A stretch of DNA of 24,287 bases from Lachnospiraceae bacterium (GTDB taxonomy: Bacteria > Bacillota > Clostridia > Lachnospirales > Lachnospiraceae), in assembly GCA_014804185.1 (NCBI GenBank), contig JAAVAG010000058.1, forward strand, positions 1 to 24,287. Direction: 5' to 3'. The translations under genes were made by a program, and so were the position numbers. The number at the start of each line of letters is the position of its first letter. Position 1 is the first letter of the stretch. Below the pieces are notes generated by a model, which was given only the letters and a program-made list of their open reading frames with translations, searched no databases and had not been told where the DNA came from. Shown here in pieces: positions 1 to 6,892 of this stretch.

Positions 1-144
1 CAGGACGGTCTCCCCAAAGTATCCCTCAGTGTGGGAGGCGCTTTTTCCGAGCACGGATTTTCCGACGATCTCTATAACAATGCGGATCAGGCGCTCTATC
101 AGGTCAAAGGAAACGGACGCTGCGGATTTATGTGGCACAAATAA
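1..144 (+). CDS. C-terminal end of a GGDEF-domain protein (probable diguanylate cyclase), partial
   Basis: Frame 1 is open from the window edge to TAA at 142-144, giving 47 residues. They match the end of a GGDEF domain: a VSLSVGGAF strand, then a helix with the usual A-D-x-A-L-Y-x-x-K-G-x-G-R pattern (here ADQALYQVKGNGR). In full-length family members this fold makes cyclic di-GMP from two GTP. The GGDEF active-site motif lies outside the window, so activity cannot be judged, nor can the N-terminal sensor. The last 46 bases overlap the 3' end of the convergent acetyltransferase gene, and I see no terminator hairpin between them. Confidence 0.8.
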   Translation, partial: QDGLPKVSLSVGGAFSEHGFSDDLYNNADQALYQVKGNGRCGFMWHK

Positions 145-1004
145 TAGCTGTACGCCTGTCCGCCCGATGTGACCTCGCCGCTATAGACAAATCCAAGTTT
201 TGCCAGCAGACTGACAGAAGGACTGTTTTCGGGATGTACCAGCGCCTGTACCCGCCCAAAGTGCAGTTCTTCCCCGGCATACCGCAGAATAGCCCTGCAC
301 ACTTCCTCCGCAAATCCCTGTCTCTGCCATGGCACGCCTATGACAAACCCCAATTCCGGATCATCACACCCCTCCCGCATGCTGATACCGGCTCTTCCGA
401 TCACCTCGCCGGTTTCTTTCAGCAGCACCGTCCACATTCCAAATCCGTAAAAAGCATATACTTTTTCCGAATAATCCCTGATGTATTGTATCTCCCTGTC
501 CCTGTCGGCAAACAGATCTTCCATGTATCTGGTAACGGACATTTCCCGGTATATTCCATAAAACGCATCCACATCCTCCGCTGTCGTCTCCCGGATTCGG
601 CACCTGGCCGTGTCAAGGATATGCCACGGCTGTCCCGTAAGCCGCTGGTAGACGCGGATAAAATACTGTGCGTCCACATCCTCAAATCCCTCTATCACAT
701 ATTTTACATGCAGAAGCGGTGTGTTCCGATTGCCATCATGGACATAGGCAATCACAGGATAATGCCCCGCCGCCAGCATGGACGCAAGCTGCGGTATATC
801 TGTCAGATACAGCGCGGTCTCTCTGTCCGCAAGTCCCATATCCTTTACCGTCTCCGCGGCCGCCTCCGGACGTCCTCCTCTCATCAGTCCCCGCAGCAGG
901 GAGTGCAGACATATTTCCACTCCCATGGCATGAAGCTGCATAAAGCAGTCATACAGCTGCTCCAGCGCCCCTTCCGTCTCTATATAAACATGAAATTTAC
1001 GCAT
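99..1004 (-). CDS. GNAT-family N-acetyltransferase with an N-terminal HAD-like domain
   Basis: The product has 301 residues. The C-terminal part (about 133-295) is a GNAT domain: it starts with a C-R-I-R-E-T strand and carries the acetyl-CoA loop in the segment LGFVIGVPWQRQGFAEEVC, then a late HPENSPSVSLLAKLGF segment typical of the fold. The substrate cannot be told. The first 130 residues resemble a HAD-like region I associate with Lachnospiraceae acetyltransferases (TDIPQLASMLAAGHYPVIAYVH, then a YVIEGFEDVD stretch). Clear HAD catalytic aspartate motifs are not obvious, so this part may be structural or sensory; that is inference. The ATG at 1004 follows AAAAGGAGAAAAT, a good ribosome binding site. 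The 3' end runs into the convergent GGDEF gene. Confidence 0.85.
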   Translation of the reverse strand: MRKFHVYIETEGALEQLYDCFMQLHAMGVEICLHSLLRGLMRGGRPEAAAETVKDMGLADRETALYLTDIPQLASMLAAGHYPVIAYVHDGNRNTPLLHVKYVIEGFEDVDAQYFIRVYQRLTGQPWHILDTARCRIRETTAEDVDAFYGIYREMSVTRYMEDLFADRDREIQYIRDYSEKVYAFYGFGMWTVLLKETGEVIGRAGISMREGCDDPELGFVIGVPWQRQGFAEEVCRAILRYAGEELHFGRVQALVHPENSPSVSLLAKLGFVYSGEVTSGGQAYSYYLCHINPQRPFPLT

Positions 1005-1077
1005 ATTTTCTCCTTTTCCGCCCGCAAAGGCTCTCAGATGGACTGCGGATAACTTCTCCCGCAGACCGCGGACTCAC

Positions 1078-1106
1078 TTGTCATTTTCTCCAAAATGCGC
1101 TACTAT
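1078..1106 (+). promoter_or_regulatory. Sigma-A type promoter of the cyclophilin gene
   Basis: TTGTCA at 1078-1083 and TACTAT at 1101-1106 are separated by 17 bases. This is close to the TTGACA/TATAAT consensus and lies 39 bases before the cyclophilin start codon. Confidence 0.75.
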
Positions 1107-1145
1107 CATTATATATCAATTCAATACAGAAAGGAAGTAACAGAT

Positions 1146-1667
1146 ATGGCACAAAATCCCATCGTCACGATCACCATGGAAAACGGAGACACGATCAAGC
1201 TGGAATTATATCCCGACATCGCACCGGTTTCCGTAAACAATTTTATCAGTCTGATTAACAAAGGCTTCTATAACGATCTGATCTTTCACCGCGTCATCCG
1301 GGGCTTTATGATCCAGGGCGGCGATCCGGAGGGGACAGGCATGGGCGGCCCCGGATACTGCATCAAGGGAGAATTCTCCGCAAACGGCGTGGCAAACACC
1401 CTGAAACACACCGCCGGTGTGCTCTCCATGGCGCGCAGCATGGACCCTGACTCCGCGGGCAGCCAGTTTTTCATCATGCACAAAAATGCCCCTCATCTGG
1501 ACGGCCAGTATGCTGCGTTTGGAAAGGTAATCGAGGGTATGGAGAATGTAAATACGATCGCCGAAACCGCTACCGATTACAGCGACAGACCACTGGAGGC
1601 GCAGATCATGAAGAACGTAACCGTGGAAACCTTTGGAATAGATTATCCCGAACCGGAGAAGTGCTGA
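1146..1667 (+). CDS. Cyclophilin-type peptidyl-prolyl cis-trans isomerase
   Basis: The product has 173 residues, the usual size for a bacterial single-domain cytoplasmic cyclophilin; there is no signal peptide. It speeds cis-trans rotation of peptide bonds before proline. Family signatures are clear: FHRVIRGFMIQGGDP (with the catalytic Arg in FHRV), GSQFFIMHKNAPHLDGQYAAFGKV is the matching core split around residues 110-135, and the GEF and MAR segments are in place. A longer reading from 1095 is possible, but ATG 1146 has AGGAAG ten bases upstream and begins the standard MAQNPIVTI strand. It is monocistronic, with its own promoter at 1078-1106 and a hairpin that starts inside the last codons. 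The unusual C-terminal Cys is encoded by that hairpin. Confidence 0.95.
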   Translation: MAQNPIVTITMENGDTIKLELYPDIAPVSVNNFISLINKGFYNDLIFHRVIRGFMIQGGDPEGTGMGGPGYCIKGEFSANGVANTLKHTAGVLSMARSMDPDSAGSQFFIMHKNAPHLDGQYAAFGKVIEGMENVNTIAETATDYSDRPLEAQIMKNVTVETFGIDYPEPEKC

Positions 1668-1678
1668 GGCACTTCTCC
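1655..1678 (+). terminator. Hairpin terminator overlapping the cyclophilin stop codon
   Basis: GGAGAAGTGC at 1655-1664 and GCACTTCTCC at 1669-1678 form a perfect 10-bp stem. The four-base loop TGAG contains the TGA stop codon (1665-1667). The following AAATATTTG is a poor U-tract, so termination efficiency is uncertain. Confidence 0.65.
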
Positions 1679-1825
1679 AAATATTTGAAGTTCATATTTT
1701 GTTTACAAATCATTCAAGGAAACTTCATACGCAAAACATTGTTTGGACATTTGTTTCCCGTATACTAAGATCATAGAGATGAGCCAATCCAACTATTTGT
1801 TTATATAAAAACTTTTTCATAATAA

Positions 1826-1851
1826 ATGCCAGGCAATTAATTGCCTGGCAT
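1826..1851 (-). terminator. Perfect 26-base palindrome, probable terminator of fba
   Basis: ATGCCAGGCAATT at 1826-1838 is followed at once by its exact reverse complement at 1839-1851. It lies 19 bases beyond the fba stop codon. On the minus strand it is followed by TTATTATG and then AAAAAGTTTTT, a weak U-tract; on the plus strand it is followed by CCTCCCTTTT. It could work in either direction. Confidence 0.65.
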
Positions 1852-1870
1852 CCTCCCTTTTCAGGGGTAT

Positions 1871-2734
1871 TTACGCTTTGTTTACGGAACCGAATAATTC
1901 CATCTTCTCTTTCACAGTCGCTTTGATTGCCTCTGCGCCGGGAGCCAGAAGTTTGCGGGGATCAAATCCTTTGCCCTCCTGATCCTTGCCTGCCTCGATG
2001 TATTTACGCGTAGCAGCCGCGAAAGACAGCTGGCACTCTGTGTTTACATTGATCTTGGCAACGCCCAGGTCGATAGCTTTCTTGATCATGTCAGCCGGGA
2101 TTCCCGTACCGCCGTGAAGCACCAGAGGAAGATCTCCGGTCTTCTCCTGTACGGCAGCCAGTGTCTCAAAGCTCAATCCCTTCCAGTTTGCGGGATATTT
2201 GCCATGGATATTGCCGATGCCTGCAGCCAGGAAATCCACTCCCAGATCAGCGATAGCCTTGCACTCGTTGGGATCCGCACACTCGCCCGCACCGATCACG
2301 CCGTCTTCCTCGCCGCCGATGGAACCCACTTCCGCCTCGATGGAAATTCCTTTTGCATGCGCCGCCGCAACCAGTTCCTTGGTCTTCTCCACATTTTCGT
2401 CAATGGGATAGTGGGAGCCGTCGAACATAACGGAAGAGAAACCTGCCTCGATGCACTTATAGCAGTGATCATAGCTGCCATGATCCAGATGCAGGGCAAC
2501 GGGAACCGTGATGTTCTGATCCTGGATCAGTCCGTTTACCATCCCTACTACCACGTGGTAGCCGCCCATATATTTGCCTGCTCCCTCAGACACACCGAGA
2601 ATCACGGGAGAATTCAACTCCTGCGCGGTAGCCAGAATCGCCTTGGTCCACTCCAGGTTGTTGATGTTGAACTGTCCAACCGCATAATGTCCTGCTTTTG
2701 CTTTCTGAAGCATTTCTGTTGCTGATACTAACAT
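1871..2734 (-). CDS. fba: Class II fructose-1,6-bisphosphate aldolase
   Basis: The 287-residue product is a zinc-dependent TIM-barrel aldolase that splits fructose-1,6-bisphosphate into glyceraldehyde-3-phosphate and dihydroxyacetone phosphate in glycolysis. Visible family marks are the HLDHGSYDHCYKCI segment (about 80-93, with catalytic Asp and zinc His), EAEVGSIGGEEDG, a zinc-binding His in LHGGTGIP, and the phosphate-binding INVNTECQ near the end. The reading frame is open up to 2845, but ATG 2734 starts the canonical MLVSATEMLQKAK and has GGAGG eight bases upstream, so the extra 37 residues are rejected. A TACAAT -10-like element and two small hairpins lie upstream, suggesting transcription independent of the kinase gene. 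Confidence 0.96.
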   Translation of the reverse strand: MLVSATEMLQKAKAGHYAVGQFNINNLEWTKAILATAQELNSPVILGVSEGAGKYMGGYHVVVGMVNGLIQDQNITVPVALHLDHGSYDHCYKCIEAGFSSVMFDGSHYPIDENVEKTKELVAAAHAKGISIEAEVGSIGGEEDGVIGAGECADPNECKAIADLGVDFLAAGIGNIHGKYPANWKGLSFETLAAVQEKTGDLPLVLHGGTGIPADMIKKAIDLGVAKINVNTECQLSFAAATRKYIEAGKDQEGKGFDPRKLLAPGAEAIKATVKEKMELFGSVNKA

Positions 2735-2763
2735 TTCTATTTCCTCCATTTTATTTTGATTGC

Positions 2764-2780
2764 CTGTCCTGCCCGGACAG
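2764..2780 (-). other. Small hairpin in the fba 5' leader
   Basis: CTGTCC at 2764-2769 and GGACAG at 2775-2780 pair around a five-base loop about 30 bases upstream of the fba start. On the coding strand a TACAAT -10-like element lies further upstream (about 2793-2798). No -35 box is convincing and no riboswitch class is recognised. Confidence 0.35.
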
Positions 2781-2833
2781 ACTTTAGTTTTATTGTACTG
2801 CATTTCCCATAAAAAGGGAATACTGAGAAACAA

Positions 2834-2863
2834 ATTTTTCAGCAATGTCAGGCCCTGAAAAAT
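2834..2863 (-). terminator. Probable terminator downstream of the lipid kinase gene
   Basis: ATTTTTCAG (2834-2842) and CTGAAAAAT (2855-2863) form a 9-bp stem with a 12-base loop just past the kinase stop. On the minus strand it is followed by TTGTTTCTC. The stem is AT-rich, so strength is uncertain. Confidence 0.5.
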
Positions 2864-2873
2864 CCGTTTCCTC

Positions 2874-3773
2874 TTATGATTCCCCTTTTACTCTGATAGG
2901 AACCGCCTGCTTCAGGTTTTCGATCAATACTTCCCTGTGTTCCCCGCCGTACTCTCCGTCCAGCGTCCACGCCACTGCCTCCTGCGATTCAACCTGTAAT
3001 CTGGACGTCTTAAAAGAAACCAGAGCCTCCGTTTCCTGATCCCGGTTCAGGAGGGCTCCGACAATCTCATTCAGTTCCAGAGCGTTTAAGGGGCGTCTGA
3101 TCAGCGTCACCTCAAATTCACCGTCATCCAGTTCCACCGATTTCCCGGTAATATTTTTAAATCCTCCCACGGACACGGAATTGGTGACCATCCCATAGAT
3201 AAACTCCCCTTCCACCACCGTATCGCCGTAGGTAAATTTCATATAAAACGCCTTGATGGAGGGCAGGCGTTTCACTCCCTCCAGGATATACGCCGCATGT
3301 CCCAGCGCATTTTTCATTCCCTGGTCTGTCTCATAGGATACATCCGTAAACAGTCCAAAGGCCGCGATATAGACGAACACAGCTTCATTGAACTTCCCGA
3401 TATCACAGGCAAAATTCCTGCCGTCTACGATCACATTCGCCGCCTTGACCATGCCTTTTGGCAGTTCAAGGCTGTTGGCAAAATCGTTTGTACTCCCCGC
3501 CGGAATATAGCCTATGGGCAATATTTCCCTGCTCTGCATCATACCTGTGACTACTTCGTCCAGCGTACCGTCCCCTCCGCAGCACACCAGTAGATCAAAT
3601 CCCTTTTTTCTCTCCCGGACGGCCCGCACCGCATCCCTCTGTCCCTGCGTCGGATAGACTTCTACTTCGTAACCGCCCTTTACAAAGACGTCCACAATGT
3701 TCATGAGATGATTTTTGATCTGCGCCTTACCCGCTTTCGGGTTAAATAGAAAAAACAATCTTTTATCCGCCAT
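2874..3773 (-). CDS. YegS/BmrU-type lipid kinase (diacylglycerol kinase family)
   Basis: The 299-residue product belongs to the DAGK catalytic family, which phosphorylates diacylglycerol or related lipids at the inner face of the membrane using ATP. It opens with LFFLFNPKAGKA (nucleotide-binding start), then CCGGDGTLDEVVTGM (residues about 60-75, the GGDGT signature) and GYIPAGSTNDFANSL. The C-terminal beta-sandwich includes SVGGFKNITGKSVELDDGEFEV. Start 3773 is chosen because GAGGGA lies eight bases upstream and MADKRLFFLFNPKAG matches the family; the frame upstream of it runs through the crh terminator. True substrate (diacylglycerol, undecaprenol or other) cannot be read from sequence. It is transcriptionally separated from crh by a strong hairpin. 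Confidence 0.92.
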   Translation of the reverse strand: MADKRLFFLFNPKAGKAQIKNHLMNIVDVFVKGGYEVEVYPTQGQRDAVRAVRERKKGFDLLVCCGGDGTLDEVVTGMMQSREILPIGYIPAGSTNDFANSLELPKGMVKAANVIVDGRNFACDIGKFNEAVFVYIAAFGLFTDVSYETDQGMKNALGHAAYILEGVKRLPSIKAFYMKFTYGDTVVEGEFIYGMVTNSVSVGGFKNITGKSVELDDGEFEVTLIRRPLNALELNEIVGALLNRDQETEALVSFKTSRLQVESQEAVAWTLDGEYGGEHREVLIENLKQAVPIRVKGES

Positions 3774-3795
3774 GACACCAGTCCCTCGATACAAA

Positions 3796-3838
3796 AAGTG
3801 GAAACAACAAAGGAAACGCTCCTTGATTGATTCCACTT
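3796..3838 (-). terminator. Strong intrinsic terminator at the end of the ftsH-crh operon
   Basis: A 19-position imperfect stem joins 3796-3814 and 3820-3838 around the loop AACGC; 17 positions pair (one G-U), including the 8-bp base AAGTGGAA/TTCCACTT. On the minus strand it is followed directly by a T-run (TTTTTGT). It lies 15 bases past the crh stop. Confidence 0.8.
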
Positions 3839-3853
3839 ATCTCTGCCTCTGTT

Positions 3854-4114
3854 TTAAGAAACAATTCCCGTCAGGAAATTCTCCACCCCGCTCAGGGCCT
3901 GCTCCTCATCGCCGCCTTCCGCCTGAACGATAACCTCTGCACCGTTATCAAGGCTCAGGCTCATTACACCCATAATACTTTTCAGATTTACTTTCTTGTT
4001 TTCCGACTCAATATAGAGGCTGCTGTTGTACCGGTTTGCTACCTGAACCAACATCGCCGCGGGTCTTGCTCCCGCCCCCTGATCCATATTGATAGTGACA
4101 GTTGCTTTCATCAT
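3854..4114 (-). CDS. crh: HPr-like regulatory protein lacking the phosphotransfer histidine (Crh-like)
   Basis: The 86-residue protein has the full length and fold pattern of HPr. At the active-site loop, where HPr reads G-L-H-A-R-P-A, it reads GAGARPA, so residue 15 is Gly instead of His; Arg17 is kept. The regulatory site is intact: VNLKSIMGVMSL, with Ser46 exactly in register. Known biology: HPr passes phosphate from enzyme I through His15, and HprK phosphorylates Ser46 for CcpA-dependent control; Bacillus Crh has Gln15 and only the Ser46 function. By that logic this protein cannot carry PTS phosphate and should be an HprK target (inference). It is the last gene of the operon that also encodes HprK, 14 bases after whiA, the same neighbour crh has in Bacillus. 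GGAGG lies eight bases before ATG 4114. Confidence 0.9.
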   Translation of the reverse strand: MMKATVTINMDQGAGARPAAMLVQVANRYNSSLYIESENKKVNLKSIMGVMSLSLDNGAEVIVQAEGGDEEQALSGVENFLTGIVS

Positions 4115-4128
4115 AATATTTTCCTCCT

Positions 4129-4995
4129 CTACGTCCTTATCCTGTCAGCAAGTTCACTCAATTTACGCAGCCTGTGATTTACTCCGGATTTGCCTACCGG
4201 GGGATCCAGACACTCGCCCAATTCTCTCAGGGAAACGTCGGGATGCTCCAGTCTTGCCTGAGCCATTTCTCTCAGATTTTCCTGCAGGTTCTGAAAACCG
4301 TACCTGTCCCGGATCAGAAGAATATCCTCCACCTGCTTACTGGCGGCATTTACGGTCTTGGCAATATTGGCGGTCTCACAGTTGACTCTGCGGTTGACAG
4401 AATTACGCATATCTTTTAAAACACGCAGATTCTCAAAATTCAGCAGCGAAATATGCGCTCCCATAATTGCCAGCATTTCAACGATTGCGGAACCCTCTTT
4501 CAGATAAACGACGTAATATTTTTTGCGAAGCACGATCTTCGCATCGATGTCAAAACCTCTGATGATGTCTTGCAGCTGTAATGCCTGGGGACTGTTTGCA
4601 CATACAAACTCCATATGATAACTTTTCTCAGGATCGCTCATGGAACCCGTACATAAAAAAACGCCCCGCAGATATGCCCTTTGGCAGCAAGAATTTTTGA
4701 TGGTCAGCGGATTTACCGGAGCGTCCAGATCTCCAAATTTGCTGATCAGACTCTTCTGTTTCTCCTCGTCCGCGACCATGCCCATACCTATATTAAATGT
4801 TTTTTGTAATAATGTAAAGCCTTTTCTCACAACAGCTTCATTTTCTGTCTGAAACCCCACTGTCATGACTCCGTCCCTGTCTCTCCCATACTGGCCGCAG
4901 AAATGCATCATGGCGGACAGCTCGGCAATCTGGCAGTGCCTTGCCGTATCTATATGCTTCGTCAATTCCTCTCTCACTTCGCCCGAAAATGACAT
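4129..4995 (-). CDS. whiA: DNA-binding protein WhiA
   Basis: The 288-residue product matches WhiA: an N-terminal LAGLIDADG-like (homing-endonuclease-derived, non-cutting) half and a C-terminal helix-turn-helix. Landmarks are MSFSGEVREEL at the start, CCQRAYLRGVFLCTGSM (about 102-118), RRVNCETANIAKTVNAA, and the DNA-binding end SLRELGECLDPPVGKSGVNHRL. In Streptomyces WhiA controls sporulation septation; in Bacillus it affects division and chromosome segregation. It is slightly shorter than many homologues (about 310). GGAGG sits six bases before the ATG. rapZ ends 39 bases upstream. In Bacillus the gene yvcK lies between rapZ and whiA; it is absent here. Confidence 0.95.
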   Translation of the reverse strand: MSFSGEVREELTKHIDTARHCQIAELSAMMHFCGQYGRDRDGVMTVGFQTENEAVVRKGFTLLQKTFNIGMGMVADEEKQKSLISKFGDLDAPVNPLTIKNSCCQRAYLRGVFLCTGSMSDPEKSYHMEFVCANSPQALQLQDIIRGFDIDAKIVLRKKYYVVYLKEGSAIVEMLAIMGAHISLLNFENLRVLKDMRNSVNRRVNCETANIAKTVNAASKQVEDILLIRDRYGFQNLQENLREMAQARLEHPDVSLRELGECLDPPVGKSGVNHRLRKLSELADRIRT

Positions 4996-5034
4996 ATCCG
5001 CCCTCCATGTTTCCCGCTTTGGCAGACCTAACCG

Positions 5035-5910
5035 TTACCGATCCGCTCCGCCCTGTCCGCGCACATCCCTGTGAAACAGCTTCAGACCATAACCGCCATG
5101 ATCTTTCATCCGCCCATACAGTTCATTTGCAAGAGTCACGCTCCTGTGCTGTCCTCCCGTGCATCCGATGGCAATGACCAGCCCATATTTTCCCTCATTG
5201 ACATAATGAGGCATCAGAAACAGGATCATATCCGTCAGCCTGTCCAGGAATTCTCTGGCTTCCGGAAACTGCATAACATATTCCTGTACCTCTCTGTCAT
5301 TTCCCGTCTTATGCTTCAGATTGTCCAGATAAAACGGGTTTGGCAGAAAACGGACATCAAACACAAGATCCGCATCCGCAGGGATACCGTTTTTATACCC
5401 GAATGACAAAAGCGTGATCATGAGACTATTGTATTCTTTGTTGTCCACAAAAATTCTATCCAGTTCGCTTTTCAGTTCTCTGGTGAGCAGATTGGAGGTA
5501 TCTATGACATAATCGGCGTTTTTCCGAATTTTTTCCAGAACTTTCTTTTCCCGGCGCACACCGTCCTCCACCCTGCCTTCCACGGCAAGGGGATGCACCC
5601 GCCTTGTCTGTTTATAGCGCTTGATCAGCGCCTCCTCGCTGGCATCCAGGAACAGCACCTCCAGTTCATACCCTTCCTGTTTCAGCTGCGTGATAATGCG
5701 GGTGGCCTGCTCAAAAGACTGATCCGCCCGCACATCCAGTCCCAGCGCCACCTTTGTCACTTCACTCCCGGGCGTGGCAATCAGTTCCATAAATTTTCCG
5801 ATCAGGGAGACAGGCAGATTATCCACACAGTAAAAACCGGCATCCTCCAGCATCTTCAGTACCGTGCTCTTACCGCCTCCGCTCATTCCTGTCACTATAA
5901 CGAACCTCAT
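5035..5910 (-). CDS. rapZ: RapZ (YvcJ) nucleotide-binding protein
   Basis: The 291-residue product matches the RapZ/YvcJ family in length and motifs. The P-loop GMSGGGKS lies at residues 8-15, a Walker B-like VLFLDAS at about 85-91, and the C-terminal domain carries DVRFLPNPFY and IGCTGGQHRSV. E. coli RapZ is an RNase adaptor that controls GlmS and thus amino-sugar supply; the Gram-positive YvcJ binds and hydrolyses nucleotides and its exact role is less clear. Its place directly after murB and before whiA fits a cell-envelope link (inference). ATG 5910 follows AGGAGGGG at a normal distance; murB ends 29 bases upstream. Confidence 0.95.
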   Translation of the reverse strand: MRFVIVTGMSGGGKSTVLKMLEDAGFYCVDNLPVSLIGKFMELIATPGSEVTKVALGLDVRADQSFEQATRIITQLKQEGYELEVLFLDASEEALIKRYKQTRRVHPLAVEGRVEDGVRREKKVLEKIRKNADYVIDTSNLLTRELKSELDRIFVDNKEYNSLMITLLSFGYKNGIPADADLVFDVRFLPNPFYLDNLKHKTGNDREVQEYVMQFPEAREFLDRLTDMILFLMPHYVNEGKYGLVIAIGCTGGQHRSVTLANELYGRMKDHGGYGLKLFHRDVRGQGGADR

Positions 5911-5939
5911 ACGCCTGCCCCTCCTGTATTTTATCCGGT

Positions 5940-6854
5940 CTAAAACTCACCCAGCATAATGATCTCCGGCTCCAGCCGCACATGAAATCTGGTGAAAACC
6001 TCCTCCTGCACTCTCTCCATCAGCGCTCTGACATCCGCCGCCGTGGCGTCCCCACAGTTGATGATAAATCCGCAGTGCTTATCGGACACCCTTGCGCCGC
6101 CCACCTGCAGGCCCCGCAGGCCCGCATCCATAATCAGCTTGCCCGCAAAATGATCCCTGGGCCGCTTAAACGTACTCCCCGCGCTGGGATATTCCAGCGG
6201 CTGCTTCTCCCGCCGCCTCCCCGCAAAATCATCCATTCGCTCCCTGATCTCTTCCTGCGGAGCGGATTGTAGCAAAAAAACGCACTCCAGCACGACAAAG
6301 CCGCCCGTTTTGATAGCGCTGGTACGATATCCGAAACACATCGTCTCATTGTCCAGTGTCAATATCTCGCCGCCCGGGTCCAGTACGGTGACAGATTCCA
6401 CCACCTGGCTCATTTCCCCGCCGTAAGCTCCCGCATTCATGATCACGCCGCCGCCTGTGCTGCCGGGGATCCCTGACGCAAATTCCAGCCCGGTCAATCC
6501 GTGTTCCATAGCGACCCTGGCCGCCTTTGCCATGGAGGCTCCCGCCTGCGCCCTGACCCTGCAGCCATCTACGGTGACCGCATTCATGCCGTCCGTCATC
6601 CTGAGGACAACGCCCGGATATCCCCCGTCTCCCACCAGCAGATTGCTGCCGTTTCCCAGAATGAAAAAAGGCAGATCCACCTGGCGCAGATACCACAATA
6701 TATTCTGCATCTGCACGGCGCTGTCAACCGAGATCATACAATCCGCCGGTCCGCCGATCCGAAATGTCGTGTGATTCTTCAGTGGTTCCTCATATCTGAT
6801 ATTCTCTGCGGGTACAAATTGCTGTAATGCCTGCTTTACCGTCCGGCTGATCAT
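5940..6854 (-). CDS. murB: UDP-N-acetylenolpyruvoylglucosamine reductase
   Basis: This 304-residue FAD enzyme reduces UDP-N-acetylglucosamine-enolpyruvate to UDP-N-acetylmuramate with NADPH, the second committed step of peptidoglycan synthesis. Visible marks are HTTFRIGGPAD near the N-terminus, the FAD-binding FILGNGSNLLVGDGG, GIPGSTGGGVIMNAGAYGG, the catalytic-serine segment PSAGSTFKRP, and the final glutamate region RLEPEIIMLG. The form without the long extra loop is the shorter MurB type seen in Gram-positives. AGGAGGG lies eight bases before ATG 6854. A GC-rich hairpin at 6870-6885 abuts that ribosome binding site and could tune translation. Confidence 0.96.
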   Translation of the reverse strand: MISRTVKQALQQFVPAENIRYEEPLKNHTTFRIGGPADCMISVDSAVQMQNILWYLRQVDLPFFILGNGSNLLVGDGGYPGVVLRMTDGMNAVTVDGCRVRAQAGASMAKAARVAMEHGLTGLEFASGIPGSTGGGVIMNAGAYGGEMSQVVESVTVLDPGGEILTLDNETMCFGYRTSAIKTGGFVVLECVFLLQSAPQEEIRERMDDFAGRRREKQPLEYPSAGSTFKRPRDHFAGKLIMDAGLRGLQVGGARVSDKHCGFIINCGDATAADVRALMERVQEEVFTRFHVRLEPEIIMLGEF

Positions 6855-6869
6855 TTTTCATACCCTCCT

Positions 6870-6885
6870 GCCCGCTGCGGCGGGC
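6870..6885 (-). promoter_or_regulatory. GC hairpin next to the murB ribosome binding site
   Basis: GCCCGC (6870-6875) and GCGGGC (6880-6885) pair around the loop TGCG in the 38-base gap between glcK and murB. On the transcript the stem ends directly before AGGAGGG. There is no following T-run on the minus strand, so a role in mRNA stability or translation is more likely than termination. Confidence 0.4.
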
Positions 6886-6892
6886 TTTCCAT

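Noticed and set aside
132..1052. Long plus-strand open frame opposite the acetyltransferase
   Set aside because: Its translation has no recognisable domain and no good ribosome binding site; the minus-strand frame has clear GNAT motifs.
1687..1726. GAAGTT...AACTTC inverted repeat in the cyclophilin-fba gap
   Set aside because: Six-base arms 28 bases apart in AT-rich DNA are weak evidence for a structured RNA.
2735..2845. N-terminal extension of fba
   Set aside because: The extra residues cover the promoter and leader region; the canonical start with GGAGG is at 2734.
3774..3836. N-terminal extension of the lipid kinase
   Set aside because: It would translate the crh terminator hairpin; start 3773 has its own ribosome binding site and fits the family.
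3854..4114. Reading the HPr-like gene as a decayed ptsH pseudogene
   Set aside because: The frame, length, ribosome binding site, Arg17 and Ser46 are intact, and the location matches crh.
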